Assembly (NCBI RefSeq): GCF_002802875.1
Contig: NZ_PEBI01000002.1
Span: 460,974-524,973 of the forward strand
Direction of reading: 5' to 3'
Length of the DNA stretch: 64,000 nt
Origin: Bifidobacterium primatium
GTDB lineage: Bacteria > Actinomycetota > Actinomycetes > Actinomycetales > Bifidobacteriaceae
Shown here: positions 33,109 through 40,373 of the stretch, piece after piece
How positions within the stretch are numbered: the first letter of the stretch is position 1
How the letters are laid out: each line of letters opens with the position of its first letter
Program-made: the position numbers and the translations under genes
Notes under the pieces: model-generated
Told to the model about the DNA's origin: nothing
Databases searched by the model: none
Seen by the model: the letters and a program-made list of their open reading frames with translations, nothing else

Positions 33109-34608
33109 ATGAAATTCTGTACGAACTGCGGCGTTTCAATAACGGGCGAAAGTAAGTTTTGCGATTATTGCTATCCGATTCGTCGGCGGCTGAAGATGCC
33201 GAACGTTTTTTGTGCTTTGCGGAATACTACTAAGTCATTAGCATCATTAGGAAAACAAGTTTTTTGGGTTGGCAAAGAAACGAAGTGTTTATGGTGGATG
33301 TTTTTCATCATAGTGTTAGTGCTGCTTTGCTCATTCGCTGAGTCGTTTTACAAAAGCTTTATTTCGGGGGAAACACCTATCGTTACGGGAAGTCAATGGA
33401 TTTTTCCGGTTCTACTGATAGTAGAAATTATTGTGGCTAGTCTCTTAGCAGCTGCTCTGGTTCCCTTTTTTCAAGATACGAGCAAAATTCGGGAAGCCGT
33501 AGAGAAAGCACTTAAAGACAAGAATCATCATGGTTTTAAAGAAGGGGATGAAAAAAGTATAACGAATATTTGGCACACTGAACGTTGCCGTTGGGGCAAA
33601 GGAATTACTTTCTTTGGTGCGATTTTCATGGGTCTCATGCTATCTAATATATTGCTGGGGATGCTTTGGCCCTCTAACTCTCAAAATGCGGATATTGAAC
33701 ATCAGAAAACTATTTCTAGCGGCATAATCGTTATTATTGGTGCTTTTCTGTTTTTCCTCTACACTCAAGCAAACATAAGAGCTGCGAGAAGACTTTGCTT
33801 TCATTTGGGTATGTCGTTATTTTTATTGGTGATAGGAGTAATTGTTCTTTTCCCTGATTCATCTAAAGTTGGCAATGCCGCTACTTATCTTTTATCTTTC
33901 GCGATTCTTGCTGTTTTGTGGATTTCTATTTTTCTTATTTTTAGTGATTTGGATACTTTTCCGTGGGTGGAAAAGCAACTTGATTATTGGTGCATGTTAT
34001 GGTGGCGCAGAACATTAGTGAAGAATCATTTTCCCAATGAACATATTCAGGAAATAGGCGACACAAGTGGTTTTGAGAAAGCAAATCAGTGGTCTGAAGA
34101 TATCAAACTTTTCCTGATAAAAAAGGTCGCTGATTATCAGGATTATAAAATTCCGTCTATTATCGCAGGAGTTGGCACTCTTGCGGCAACGTGGAGCACA
34201 GCAAAAGATTTTACTGGCATGGATGACAGCGGATTTGTAAAGGATTCGCTTACTAAAATGGTGCTGGAACAAGTCGATAAGAGTGGGCTGAATTTGAATA
34301 CCCGAAAGGTTATCGAGGATGCGGTCGACAAAGTGGAGCAGCAACTGAATAATCAGGCAACACGCTTCTGGGAAGCTCTAGGGCTAGTAATTATTGTAAT
34401 CGTCTGTACGGTGGTTGTGCAGACTGCTCGGTCATACTATTGGCGAAGGTTGTCTGCTGCTGCCCGAGTGTGCATACAACCGTTAAATAGTAATGATGAA
34501 AAGCCAAAGGAAGGGAAAGTAATGAATATTGTGGGACCGTCATCAGTAGTCATATCCGTTGATATGGATGTGCATCCTTTGAAATCAGGGGAAAGAAATC
34601 TCTCATAA
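33109..34608 (+). CDS. Zinc-ribbon membrane protein 3, AT-rich chimeric body
   Basis: The product is 499 aa. The first 24 residues form a zinc ribbon (Cys4, 7, 18, 21) whose DNA, together with the ribosome-site region just upstream, is nearly the same as the 5' end of the gene at 35509. After the ribbon the base composition changes abruptly to AT-rich. The body has about seven membrane helices (near residues 53-75, 95-118, 160-182, 195-215, 222-246, 250-275 and 420-442) and a soluble loop of about 140 residues (290-415). I recognise no family for the body. The end (MNIVGPSSVVISVDMDV) is short and possibly a beta hairpin. The codon use and composition suggest recent acquisition, with the host ribbon fused on. 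Confidence 0.8.
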   Translation: MKFCTNCGVSITGESKFCDYCYPIRRRLKMPNVFCALRNTTKSLASLGKQVFWVGKETKCLWWMFFIIVLVLLCSFAESFYKSFISGETPIVTGSQWIFPVLLIVEIIVASLLAAALVPFFQDTSKIREAVEKALKDKNHHGFKEGDEKSITNIWHTERCRWGKGITFFGAIFMGLMLSNILLGMLWPSNSQNADIEHQKTISSGIIVIIGAFLFFLYTQANIRAARRLCFHLGMSLFLLVIGVIVLFPDSSKVGNAATYLLSFAILAVLWISIFLIFSDLDTFPWVEKQLDYWCMLWWRRTLVKNHFPNEHIQEIGDTSGFEKANQWSEDIKLFLIKKVADYQDYKIPSIIAGVGTLAATWSTAKDFTGMDDSGFVKDSLTKMVLEQVDKSGLNLNTRKVIEDAVDKVEQQLNNQATRFWEALGLVIIVIVCTVVVQTARSYYWRRLSAAARVCIQPLNSNDEKPKEGKVMNIVGPSSVVISVDMDVHPLKSGERNLS

Positions 34609-34676
34609 AAATTACGGAGAATGCTTCGTGATGCTGTGCTCGGTGCATTTAGCTTGCGGTTGCATTTATGGTTTCG

Positions 34677-34964
34677 TCAGCTGAAGGCGATTGTGAGTTT
34701 CTTGCCCATTGCCTGGGCAAGAGCCTCCAGGGTACGGAAAGACGGGCTGATTCGCCCGTTTTCAATACGATTGATGGTCGTGCGGGAAATATGGCTCTTT
34801 TCGGCCAGCTCGTCCTGCGTCAGGCCGGCGTTCTCTCGCGCCTGCATAAGTGCGACGGCGGCGTCAAGGCGTCGGGTCTCCTCGTCGATTTCCTTGGCGG
34901 CCTCCGATTCCAGTCGTACATGTGCAAGATGGTTGTTAAAACTGCGGGTCGGCATGGTGGTCAT
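34677..34964 (-). CDS. HigA-like antitoxin, XRE family
   Basis: The product is 95 aa. A short N-terminal region (residues 1-35) is followed by a Cro/C1-type helix-turn-helix (LMQARENAGLTQDELAEKSH then SRTTINRIENGRISPS and LEALAQAMGKKL). The start ATG overlaps the toxin stop by 4 nt (ATGA), with AAAGG as ribosome site inside the toxin gene. This gives the toxin-first order of HigBA-type modules. The antitoxin should neutralise the toxin and repress the shared promoter, probably through the palindrome at 35331-35348. Confidence 0.9.
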   Translation of the reverse strand: MTTMPTRSFNNHLAHVRLESEAAKEIDEETRRLDAAVALMQARENAGLTQDELAEKSHISRTTINRIENGRISPSFRTLEALAQAMGKKLTIAFS

Positions 34965-35320
34965 CCTTTCGGTTCTTTGTCATAAAGGTCTTTGATGGCG
35001 TGGGCTCGTTCGATTTCCGATTTCGGGGTCTTTTGGGTTTTCTTGGTGAACCCATGGGTTATGAGATAGCTGGTTCCCTGAATTCGGAAATAACAGGCGC
35101 GTTGAATATTGCTGGAAAATTTCGATCGGATCTCCCATATTTCGTCGTCAAGCTTTTTGACCCATTGCATCTTCAGAGCGATGGGAATTCCATATTCCTG
35201 CACCCGATCGATGATGGCGTCGAGTTTATGAGCGTCTTTTGTCGGCAGCGTTGCATACCAGTCCTCAAAGGGGCAGTCGCCATCGGGGGACTCGTATATT
35301 TCAAATGACAGACAGCTCAT
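34961..35320 (-). CDS. HigB/Gp49-like toxin (RelE superfamily)
   Basis: The product is 119 aa, of the phage-derived Gp49-like (DUF891) branch of the RelE/HigB toxins, ribosome-dependent mRNA interferases in studied members. Features are an N-terminal FEIYE strand, the conserved helix pair, the WEIR-SKF strand (EIWEIRSKFSSNIQRACYF), then GFTKKTQKTPKSEIERAH, a typical family ending. I use the ATG at 35320 (MSCLSFEIYE). An alternative ATG six codons earlier (35338) has no ribosome site either. A TACAAT box ends about 7 nt before the inner ATG codons, so the transcript may be leaderless. Confidence 0.88.
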   Translation of the reverse strand: MSCLSFEIYESPDGDCPFEDWYATLPTKDAHKLDAIIDRVQEYGIPIALKMQWVKKLDDEIWEIRSKFSSNIQRACYFRIQGTSYLITHGFTKKTQKTPKSEIERAHAIKDLYDKEPKG

Positions 35321-35330
35321 ACATCTGGAT

Positions 35331-35348
35331 TGTATCATATATGCTACA
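35331..35348. promoter_or_regulatory. Candidate operator of the toxin-antitoxin module
   Basis: TGTATCATATATGCTACA is an 18-bp palindrome with 16 of 18 positions symmetric. It overlaps the predicted -10 (TACAAT on the minus strand) of the module, the expected place for autorepression by the XRE antitoxin. Confidence 0.55.
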
Positions 35349-35508
35349 AACCCAGTCTGGGCATATGCTTTATTTGCATATTGGCGGTTGAGTATTGGAA
35401 TGTTAGCGGTTCGGGACAGTCTATTGGGTAGTCTGATGAATGGTTGATTCTCCTTATGGAGAACTGATACGACGTGAAATCGTTATGAGGATAAAGAAGA
35501 GGACGACG

Positions 35509-36726
35509 ATGAAATTCTGCACGAACTGCGGCGAGCAACTCGACGAGGAGGCCAGTTTCTGCACGAACTGCGGCCAGCCGGTCGACGACACCGAACCGGG
35601 CGACGCCCTTGCCGGTGACCCGGCGCTGGGGGAGACCATCATCCGCGGCAGCGACGACCCGCAGTCACTGCCGGCCATCGACATGCCCGAAGAGGCGCCC
35701 GCGCAGGCGGCGCCGACCGTCAGCATGACGCCGGTCGCGCCGCAGCCCCGACAGACCGTGCCCGCAGCCGGTTCCGTCGCTCCCCAGTCCCAGCCTCAGC
35801 CCGGTCAGCCGGCCGCGCCGGGAGCTGACGGCGGCAACGGTCCGAAGAAGAAAAACCTGCCGCTGATCATCATCGCCGCCGTCATCGTCGCGGCGCTGCT
35901 CATCTGCGGCGGCATCGTCTACGCCTACAACGCGGGCGCATTCTCCAACGACGGCGACCAGGGCAACGAGCCGACGGCCACCGCCACCGTCACCAAGACC
36001 GCGACGCCCACGCCGACGAAATCCTCGTCCAGCCCGACGCCGAGCCAGACCGCCACCACCAAGGCCGCCCCCGCTCTGGATTCCGCCAAGCTCGACGCCA
36101 TCGTCAACAAGTACTCCGCCTCGAACTCGGCCGTCGCCGTCGTACCGGTCAACGGCGCGCAGGCCTACTACTCGCAGCAGGCGAACAGCAAGTACGTGGC
36201 CTCCGGCCTCTATCTGCCGGTGTATCTCGAAGCGCACGGCACCGGCAACTCCACGGCCGCCAGCTACGCCGACGCCATGATGAAGACCATGAGCAACGAA
36301 TACGGCAACAGCGCCATCAGCGCCATGGGCGGCCGTTCGTCGCTCAACAGCTGGCTGTCCAGCCAGGGCTACACCAACACCGACTTCGAGCGCGACTTCG
36401 GCGACGTCTCCGCCTCGTCGGCCGGCTATGAGAACTACACCTCCGCCGCCGACGCCGCCAAGATGCTCGTCGCCACCGAACAGGCCGGCGGCACCGGCCT
36501 CATGGCATACAGCCTCGCCTCCGAGGGCGTCTCGGCGCCGGCCGGCACATCCATCAACGGCCACCGCGGACAGGGCATCAAGAACGCCTACAACTTCTTC
36601 ATCGTCATGAAGTCGTCGAAGGGCGCCGTCGGCGTGGCCGTGATGACCCAGAACCAGGGCCGCAGCGTCGCCGTGCAGATGGCCAACGACATCCTCGCCG
36701 AAGTCAACGCCGAACTGCTCAAGTAG
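35509..36726 (+). CDS. Zinc-ribbon membrane protein 4 with degenerate beta-lactamase-like domain
   Basis: The product is 405 aa. Zinc ribbon (Cys4, 7, 18, 21), an acidic/Pro-rich linker with G-E-T-I-I-R (Thr43), one membrane helix (about residues 120-143, LPLIIIAAVIVAALLICGGIVY), a Thr/Ser/Pro-rich stalk, then a ~215-residue extracytoplasmic domain. That domain aligns by eye with the serine hydrolase encoded next door but is degenerate: the SxxK site reads S232-G-L-Y235, and the KTG position is NGHRG. It is therefore likely non-catalytic. I chose the ATG at 35509 (AAGAGGA upstream) over the longer frame because the zinc ribbon starts there. Confidence 0.82.
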   Translation: MKFCTNCGEQLDEEASFCTNCGQPVDDTEPGDALAGDPALGETIIRGSDDPQSLPAIDMPEEAPAQAAPTVSMTPVAPQPRQTVPAAGSVAPQSQPQPGQPAAPGADGGNGPKKKNLPLIIIAAVIVAALLICGGIVYAYNAGAFSNDGDQGNEPTATATVTKTATPTPTKSSSSPTPSQTATTKAAPALDSAKLDAIVNKYSASNSAVAVVPVNGAQAYYSQQANSKYVASGLYLPVYLEAHGTGNSTAASYADAMMKTMSNEYGNSAISAMGGRSSLNSWLSSQGYTNTDFERDFGDVSASSAGYENYTSAADAAKMLVATEQAGGTGLMAYSLASEGVSAPAGTSINGHRGQGIKNAYNFFIVMKSSKGAVGVAVMTQNQGRSVAVQMANDILAEVNAELLK

Positions 36727-36745
36727 TCGGAGCGAAAACACGAAT

Positions 36746-37765
36746 ATGGCAGTGAATGGTTCCGATACGCCGCAGCACAGCGGCGGGCACGGCGCCCACG
36801 CCGGCTCGCCGCGCCGCGGCGGACTGGCGGCGATCGTCATCGTCGTTGTCGTCATGGCCCTGCTGGCCTGCGTCGCCGTGATCTCGGTGCGAAGGCATAA
36901 CGCGGTCACGAATGCGTCGTCGGCATCCTCGTCGGTCGCATCGTCATCGAAGTCATCTGCGGCGTCCGCGGGCGCCACGAAGAAGGCCGTTCCCACCGTC
37001 GACCCCGGCGAGGCGGCCAAGCGGTCGAAGCAGAACCAGCTTGACTCGCTCAATACGAAACTGACCTCGCAGATCGCCGGCTATCCCGGCACCTGGTCGG
37101 TGTATGTGGAGGACCTGAAAACCGGCGCCTCGACCTCCATCGACAATCATGTGCAGCCGTCCGCATCGGTCATCAAACTGTACGTGATGCTCGCCGTCTA
37201 CACGAGAATCGACGAGGGCAGGATGCAGGAGGACATGGCCACCAACGATCTGCTCACGCAGATGATCACCGTCAGCTCGAACCAGGCCACCAACACGCTG
37301 GTCAACCTGCTCGGCAACGGCGATACCAACGCCGGACTCGACGTGGTCAATCAGGTGGCGAAGGCCAACGGCTTCAACGAAACGCGGATGAAGGACCTGC
37401 TCTACGATTCCGGCACCCACGATTCCAGCCTCAAACAGACGTCCGTATCCGACTCCGGCAAGTTCATGGCCAAGGTGTATCGCGGCCAGCTGGTCTCGAA
37501 GCAGACGAGCGAGAAGATGCTGAACCTGCTGCTGCAACAGCAGCGTCGCGCGAAGATTCCCGCCGGCCTGCCGCAGGGCACGAAGGTCGCCAACAAGACC
37601 GGCGAGATCATCGGCACCGAGAACGATTCCGCGATCGTGTACGGCACGGCCGACGATCACAGCGGCGACTACGTGCTCACCGTGATGACCCAGAACGTGG
37701 AGAACGGCACCGCCCAGACGCAGATCGCCGCCATCTCCACCACCGTCTGGGACACGCTGCACTAG
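36746..37765 (+). CDS. Membrane-anchored serine hydrolase, class A beta-lactamase-like
   Basis: The product is 339 aa. One membrane helix lies at about residues 27-50 (LAAIVIVVVVMALLACVAVI), then a Ser/Ala-rich stalk, then a penicillin-recognising fold: S141-V-I-K144, S177-S-N179 and K284-T-G286 are all present and correctly spaced. No ribbon is present. It faces the outside, where D,D-peptidase, beta-lactamase or substrate-binding roles are possible; the general family is class A beta-lactamase-related. GGAG lies about 13 nt before the ATG, so the ribosome site is rather distant. Only 19 bp separate it from the zinc-ribbon partner, so the two are probably co-transcribed. Confidence 0.85.
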   Translation: MAVNGSDTPQHSGGHGAHAGSPRRGGLAAIVIVVVVMALLACVAVISVRRHNAVTNASSASSSVASSSKSSAASAGATKKAVPTVDPGEAAKRSKQNQLDSLNTKLTSQIAGYPGTWSVYVEDLKTGASTSIDNHVQPSASVIKLYVMLAVYTRIDEGRMQEDMATNDLLTQMITVSSNQATNTLVNLLGNGDTNAGLDVVNQVAKANGFNETRMKDLLYDSGTHDSSLKQTSVSDSGKFMAKVYRGQLVSKQTSEKMLNLLLQQQRRAKIPAGLPQGTKVANKTGEIIGTENDSAIVYGTADDHSGDYVLTVMTQNVENGTAQTQIAAISTTVWDTLH

Positions 37766-37848
37766 TTCGCGTGACAGGCGGCGTCCGACGGGTTGCATGA
37801 CCCCATGGTTCTGGACGCGGGCGCATAATCGCCATATTTACCTTGTGG

Positions 37849-38092
37849 TCCATCGAATCAATCGGGATTCGAAGGACCACAACGCATTTCAACGCCATAT
37901 GCAACGCAGTCCATCAATTTCTGCCGTGATTTGATGGACTGCGTTGCTTTTCGCTGTGAATGCGGCGCAATCCATCGCGTTTCAAGCGAAGGCAATTCAA
38001 GAACCGCGTGATTCCAACGTTCTTGAAAACGCGCTTTCTGATTTTCGATGGACTACGCCGCAAATTCCTTAAAATGCGCCGCACTCCATCGT
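37849..38092. repeat. Copies of the CGATGGAYTRCGYYGCA palindromic module, island B
   Basis: A perfect 17-bp inverted repeat, GCAACGCAGTCCATCAA (37901-37917) with TTGATGGACTGCGTTGC (37931-37947), is the best pair. Further copies are TGCGGCGCAATCCATCG (about 37962), CGATGGACTACGCCGCA (about 38046) and TGCGCCGCACTCCATCG (about 38075). Partial ones lie near 37850. The module is the same as in island A at 2.9-3.2 kb. Confidence 0.75.
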
Positions 38093-38294
38093 TGTTATGG
38101 TATTTAAGAGGCCTTGATGTGACTGTCGTTTGGGCGGGGTGATTGCCGTCACTGAGCATTACTGTCCCCCGTAGGTAAAACGTCGCGGTTTACATGGCCT
38201 GATTTAGGAATCGCTGGTTTCAGCGGGGCCGACTTCTGGAATAGAGGCATAGATGTTTTTATGGAGTGGAACCACGGTCCGTCATATCGATTTG

Positions 38295-38303
38295 CCCCCC
38301 CCC
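38295..38303 (+). repeat. Run of nine C residues upstream of a promoter
   Basis: An uninterrupted C9 tract ends 11 bp before a consensus TTGACA. Homopolymers of this length are prone to slippage. Confidence 0.8.
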
Positions 38304-38314
38304 TATTGGTACGT

Positions 38315-38349
38315 TTGACATGTTCGGTACTTCGCGTAGTTGCGAAGTA
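38315..38349 (+). promoter_or_regulatory. Promoter with overlapping inverted repeat
   Basis: TTGACA (38315-38320) is a perfect -35. The best -10 is TAGTTG (38337-38342, 16-bp spacing). A perfect 8-bp inverted repeat, TACTTCGC (38328-38335) with GCGAAGTA (38342-38349), covers the -10, as an operator would. Confidence 0.5.
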
Positions 38350-38376
38350 TATGTAAGACCGTAAGGAGAGGGGCCT

Positions 38377-38628
38377 GTGGGTTCGGTTATTGTGGTGTTG
38401 CTTTACGTCCTGATTGCAGCTCTGGGCATTTGTATTAGCTATTTTGTTCTGAAAAATGCGATTAAAAATGGCATCAACGAGTCGTTGCTGTTCTCGGAAA
38501 GACAACGTTATGAGGATGCTCGTGCAAAAGATCCGTCCTTGCCTCCGTGGGAGGAAAGCAATCAAAGGATTCAATCCAACGGAAGTTCCGCTTTTCGGAC
38601 ATCTCTGGTGCCGGATGCCGGACAGTGA
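38377..38628 (+). CDS. Small single-pass membrane protein
   Basis: The product is 83 aa with a GTG start; AAGGAGAGG lies upstream. One hydrophobic helix lies at residues 3-26 (VIVVLLYVLIAALGICISYF), followed by KNAIKNGINESLLFSER, a basic amphipathic stretch, and a polar tail. It looks like the small Gram-positive membrane proteins annotated DUF6019, but I am not sure. It is followed after 15 bp by another small membrane protein and is in an AT-rich accessory zone. Confidence 0.65.
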   Translation: MGSVIVVLLYVLIAALGICISYFVLKNAIKNGINESLLFSERQRYEDARAKDPSLPPWEESNQRIQSNGSSAFRTSLVPDAGQ

Positions 38629-38643
38629 GATTGGTGGCGCATT

Positions 38644-39027
38644 ATGAAGGGGATTTCTCTTAAATATCGATGGGCTCTCTTATCAAGGAAAACGAGGGTC
38701 CTTGCAATCTCTGCAGTGGCGTCAGTGCTTGCGATAATTGTGGTCGTCGCACTTGCTGTCTCTTTTATTCTGAACCGAGGTGCTTCTGTTCAGCAGATAG
38801 CAGATGATTGCGAAATCAGTGTGAATCATGAAGGTGATATTGATTTCGCATATTCGGTATGGGACTCGGATTTGAAAAACAAAAAGGGGCAATGCATATT
38901 GGAGCACTATCCGAATGGAGGACCCGACGCTGATCAGGACACCGGTAAGGTCACTCAGGGGAAAACGACATATGAGTGGACGATTACCAGTAATGGTTAT
39001 GTCCATCTAGTGGTATCCGAGAATTAA
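38644..39027 (+). CDS. Small membrane-anchored extracytoplasmic protein
   Basis: The product is 127 aa. A basic N-terminus (residues 1-18), one helix (about 19-42, VLAISAVASVLAIIVVVALA), then an ~85-residue outside domain with two Cys (DDCEIS and KGQCILE) that could form a disulphide. I recognise no family. Start context is GGTGGCGCATT and weak. It is AT-rich and probably co-transcribed with the gene before it; a hairpin follows the stop. Confidence 0.65.
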   Translation: MKGISLKYRWALLSRKTRVLAISAVASVLAIIVVVALAVSFILNRGASVQQIADDCEISVNHEGDIDFAYSVWDSDLKNKKGQCILEHYPNGGPDADQDTGKVTQGKTTYEWTITSNGYVHLVVSEN

Positions 39028-39029
39028 TG

Positions 39030-39072
39030 AATAGTGGCCGTCGTGTTCCGGCTGGGCGTGACGACCACTATT
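39030..39072. terminator. Hairpin between convergent genes
   Basis: AATAGTGGCCGTC (39030-39042) pairs with GACGACCACTATT (39060-39072) with one mismatch. It stands just after the TAA at 39025-39027 and before the convergent Ltp-type gene. Confidence 0.6.
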
Positions 39073-39181
39073 GGTAGCGAGACAAAGAGTAATTACGGTA
39101 ACTGCAAAGAAGATTTTGTTCCGACGGCTGCAATCGTCAAGTTGCAAAACTCTGCAAAGTCATATGTCTGAGTCAGGAATC

Positions 39182-40228
39182 TCACTGTGGAAGATGTGCT
39201 ACTGCGTAATCGGCTTCCGACTGAGTGAACTGCTCGCCATATGGGGAAGTAAGCTGGCTGCGAATTTCCTCTCGAGAGAGTGACATCTGCTTTTGGTAGT
39301 TTTCCGCTGTTTTGAGGGCGTTCTTATTCCAATCGGCCTTGACGTGGTCGATGGCGTATTGTGCGGCATCATTATCGAATTTGCCGCCGTATTCGCTGGT
39401 GAGCTGTTGGTAGATACCGGCTTTTGACATATACATATTGTCCGAATACTGCTGTGCCTGGGTCAGTGCATTCTGATATTCGTATGGTGGTTCCCCGGTA
39501 AGTTTGAGCTGTGTGCGCTGTCCCTGATAGTCGATGGTGAAGGTGGTCTCCTTTTGATAGGTGACTTTACCGGGATTCACGACCGTCCATCCGCTGACGG
39601 TCTCATCGGTTCCGTCGTCGTATTGAACTTTTACTTCGATTCCGGTGTTTTGGCTGTTGATTTCGGTTCCGTTGATTAGAGGGCCTAGGTAGGTGGCGGT
39701 AATGCCGGTTGCCGTCCTCTCGTGAGTTGGTGTGTCGGTGACCGTGGGCGTCTCACTGTATAGAGGGGAGGATTCTTGGCTGCTTGATGCGGATTCCGTA
39801 TCGTCTCCGCCGCTTACGGCTCCGTACACAATGGAGAGAATGCCGAAGACCATAACGGTGATAATGACGATAGGTACGATGTATTTTTTCGCGTTGGATA
39901 ATGATGCGTTGGCATTGGATGTCTGCTTCGCGGGAATGATTGACGGTTCTACTTCGTTGACAAAACGTTGTATATCGCCGCTCTGCTCATGTCGGAACAA
40001 GATGCAGTGGGGGTCGGAAACTGCTTCTTCAATATTTGTCGGAATCTTCTGCCCGGCGACCTTGATGATGAGCGCGCCATCGTGGTCTGGTCGAGAAGGA
40101 ATGATTTCGGCGTTCTGAACAGTGCCGATAGATACTTTTGACACTGCGGAACCGCGGAGAATGGTGAACTCTCTACCATCGAAAATGATCGATGCATTAT
40201 TGCCTTGCGCGGCGATTGGTCGTGACAT
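39182..40228 (-). CDS. Membrane protein with DUF4429-like head and two Ltp repeats
   Basis: The product is 348 aa. Residues about 10-95 look like a DUF4429 domain (FDGREFTILRGS, then VQNAEIIPSR and CILFRHEQSGDIQRFV). One membrane helix lies at about 115-137. A Ser/Thr linker and a beta domain follow (IEVKVQYDDGTDETVSGW and QLKLTGEPPYEYQNAL). Two tandem ~43-residue repeats end the protein (ALTQAQQYSDNMYMSKAGIYQQLTSEYGGKF region, then ALKTAENYQKQMSLSREEI region), each matching the Ltp family of host surface-exposed lipoproteins, named from the phage TP-J34 superinfection-exclusion protein. AGAGGAAAG precedes the ATG. It is transcribed towards the small membrane-protein genes. Immunity to phage is possible but unproven. 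Confidence 0.8.
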   Translation of the reverse strand: MSRPIAAQGNNASIIFDGREFTILRGSAVSKVSIGTVQNAEIIPSRPDHDGALIIKVAGQKIPTNIEEAVSDPHCILFRHEQSGDIQRFVNEVEPSIIPAKQTSNANASLSNAKKYIVPIVIITVMVFGILSIVYGAVSGGDDTESASSSQESSPLYSETPTVTDTPTHERTATGITATYLGPLINGTEINSQNTGIEVKVQYDDGTDETVSGWTVVNPGKVTYQKETTFTIDYQGQRTQLKLTGEPPYEYQNALTQAQQYSDNMYMSKAGIYQQLTSEYGGKFDNDAAQYAIDHVKADWNKNALKTAENYQKQMSLSREEIRSQLTSPYGEQFTQSEADYAVAHLPQ

Positions 40229-40373
40229 GCTTCTTTCCTCTTTCTTCCAAGATGCCTACTGTCGACTCAACTATGAGGCGACACGATGCACCTGGCCTCA
40301 ATGATATCGAAATGCATGGTTCTTGTTTAAGCTCTTCGACGGTTATTGTCATACGAACGGTATCGTGGTGGGT

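Larger units (their letters stand above)
37766..38376. other. Long intergenic gap with palindromic modules, poly-C tract and promoter
   Basis: These 611 bases hold the repeat island at 37849-38092, then about 200 bp of AT-rich sequence in which I see nothing specific (about 38093-38290), and then the poly-C tract and promoter of the small membrane-protein gene. Short minus-strand ORFs in the island are formed from repeat copies. Confidence 0.65.

Noticed and set aside
34668-34985. Plus-strand ORF opposite the antitoxin gene
   Set aside because: The minus frame has a helix-turn-helix and ATGA coupling with the toxin.
37914-38159. 81-codon minus-strand ORF in the gap
   Set aside because: Made almost wholly of palindromic module copies; no ribosome site.
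38149-38574. 141-codon minus-strand ORF opposite the small membrane-protein gene
   Set aside because: The plus strand has a consensus -35, a ribosome site and a clear membrane helix.
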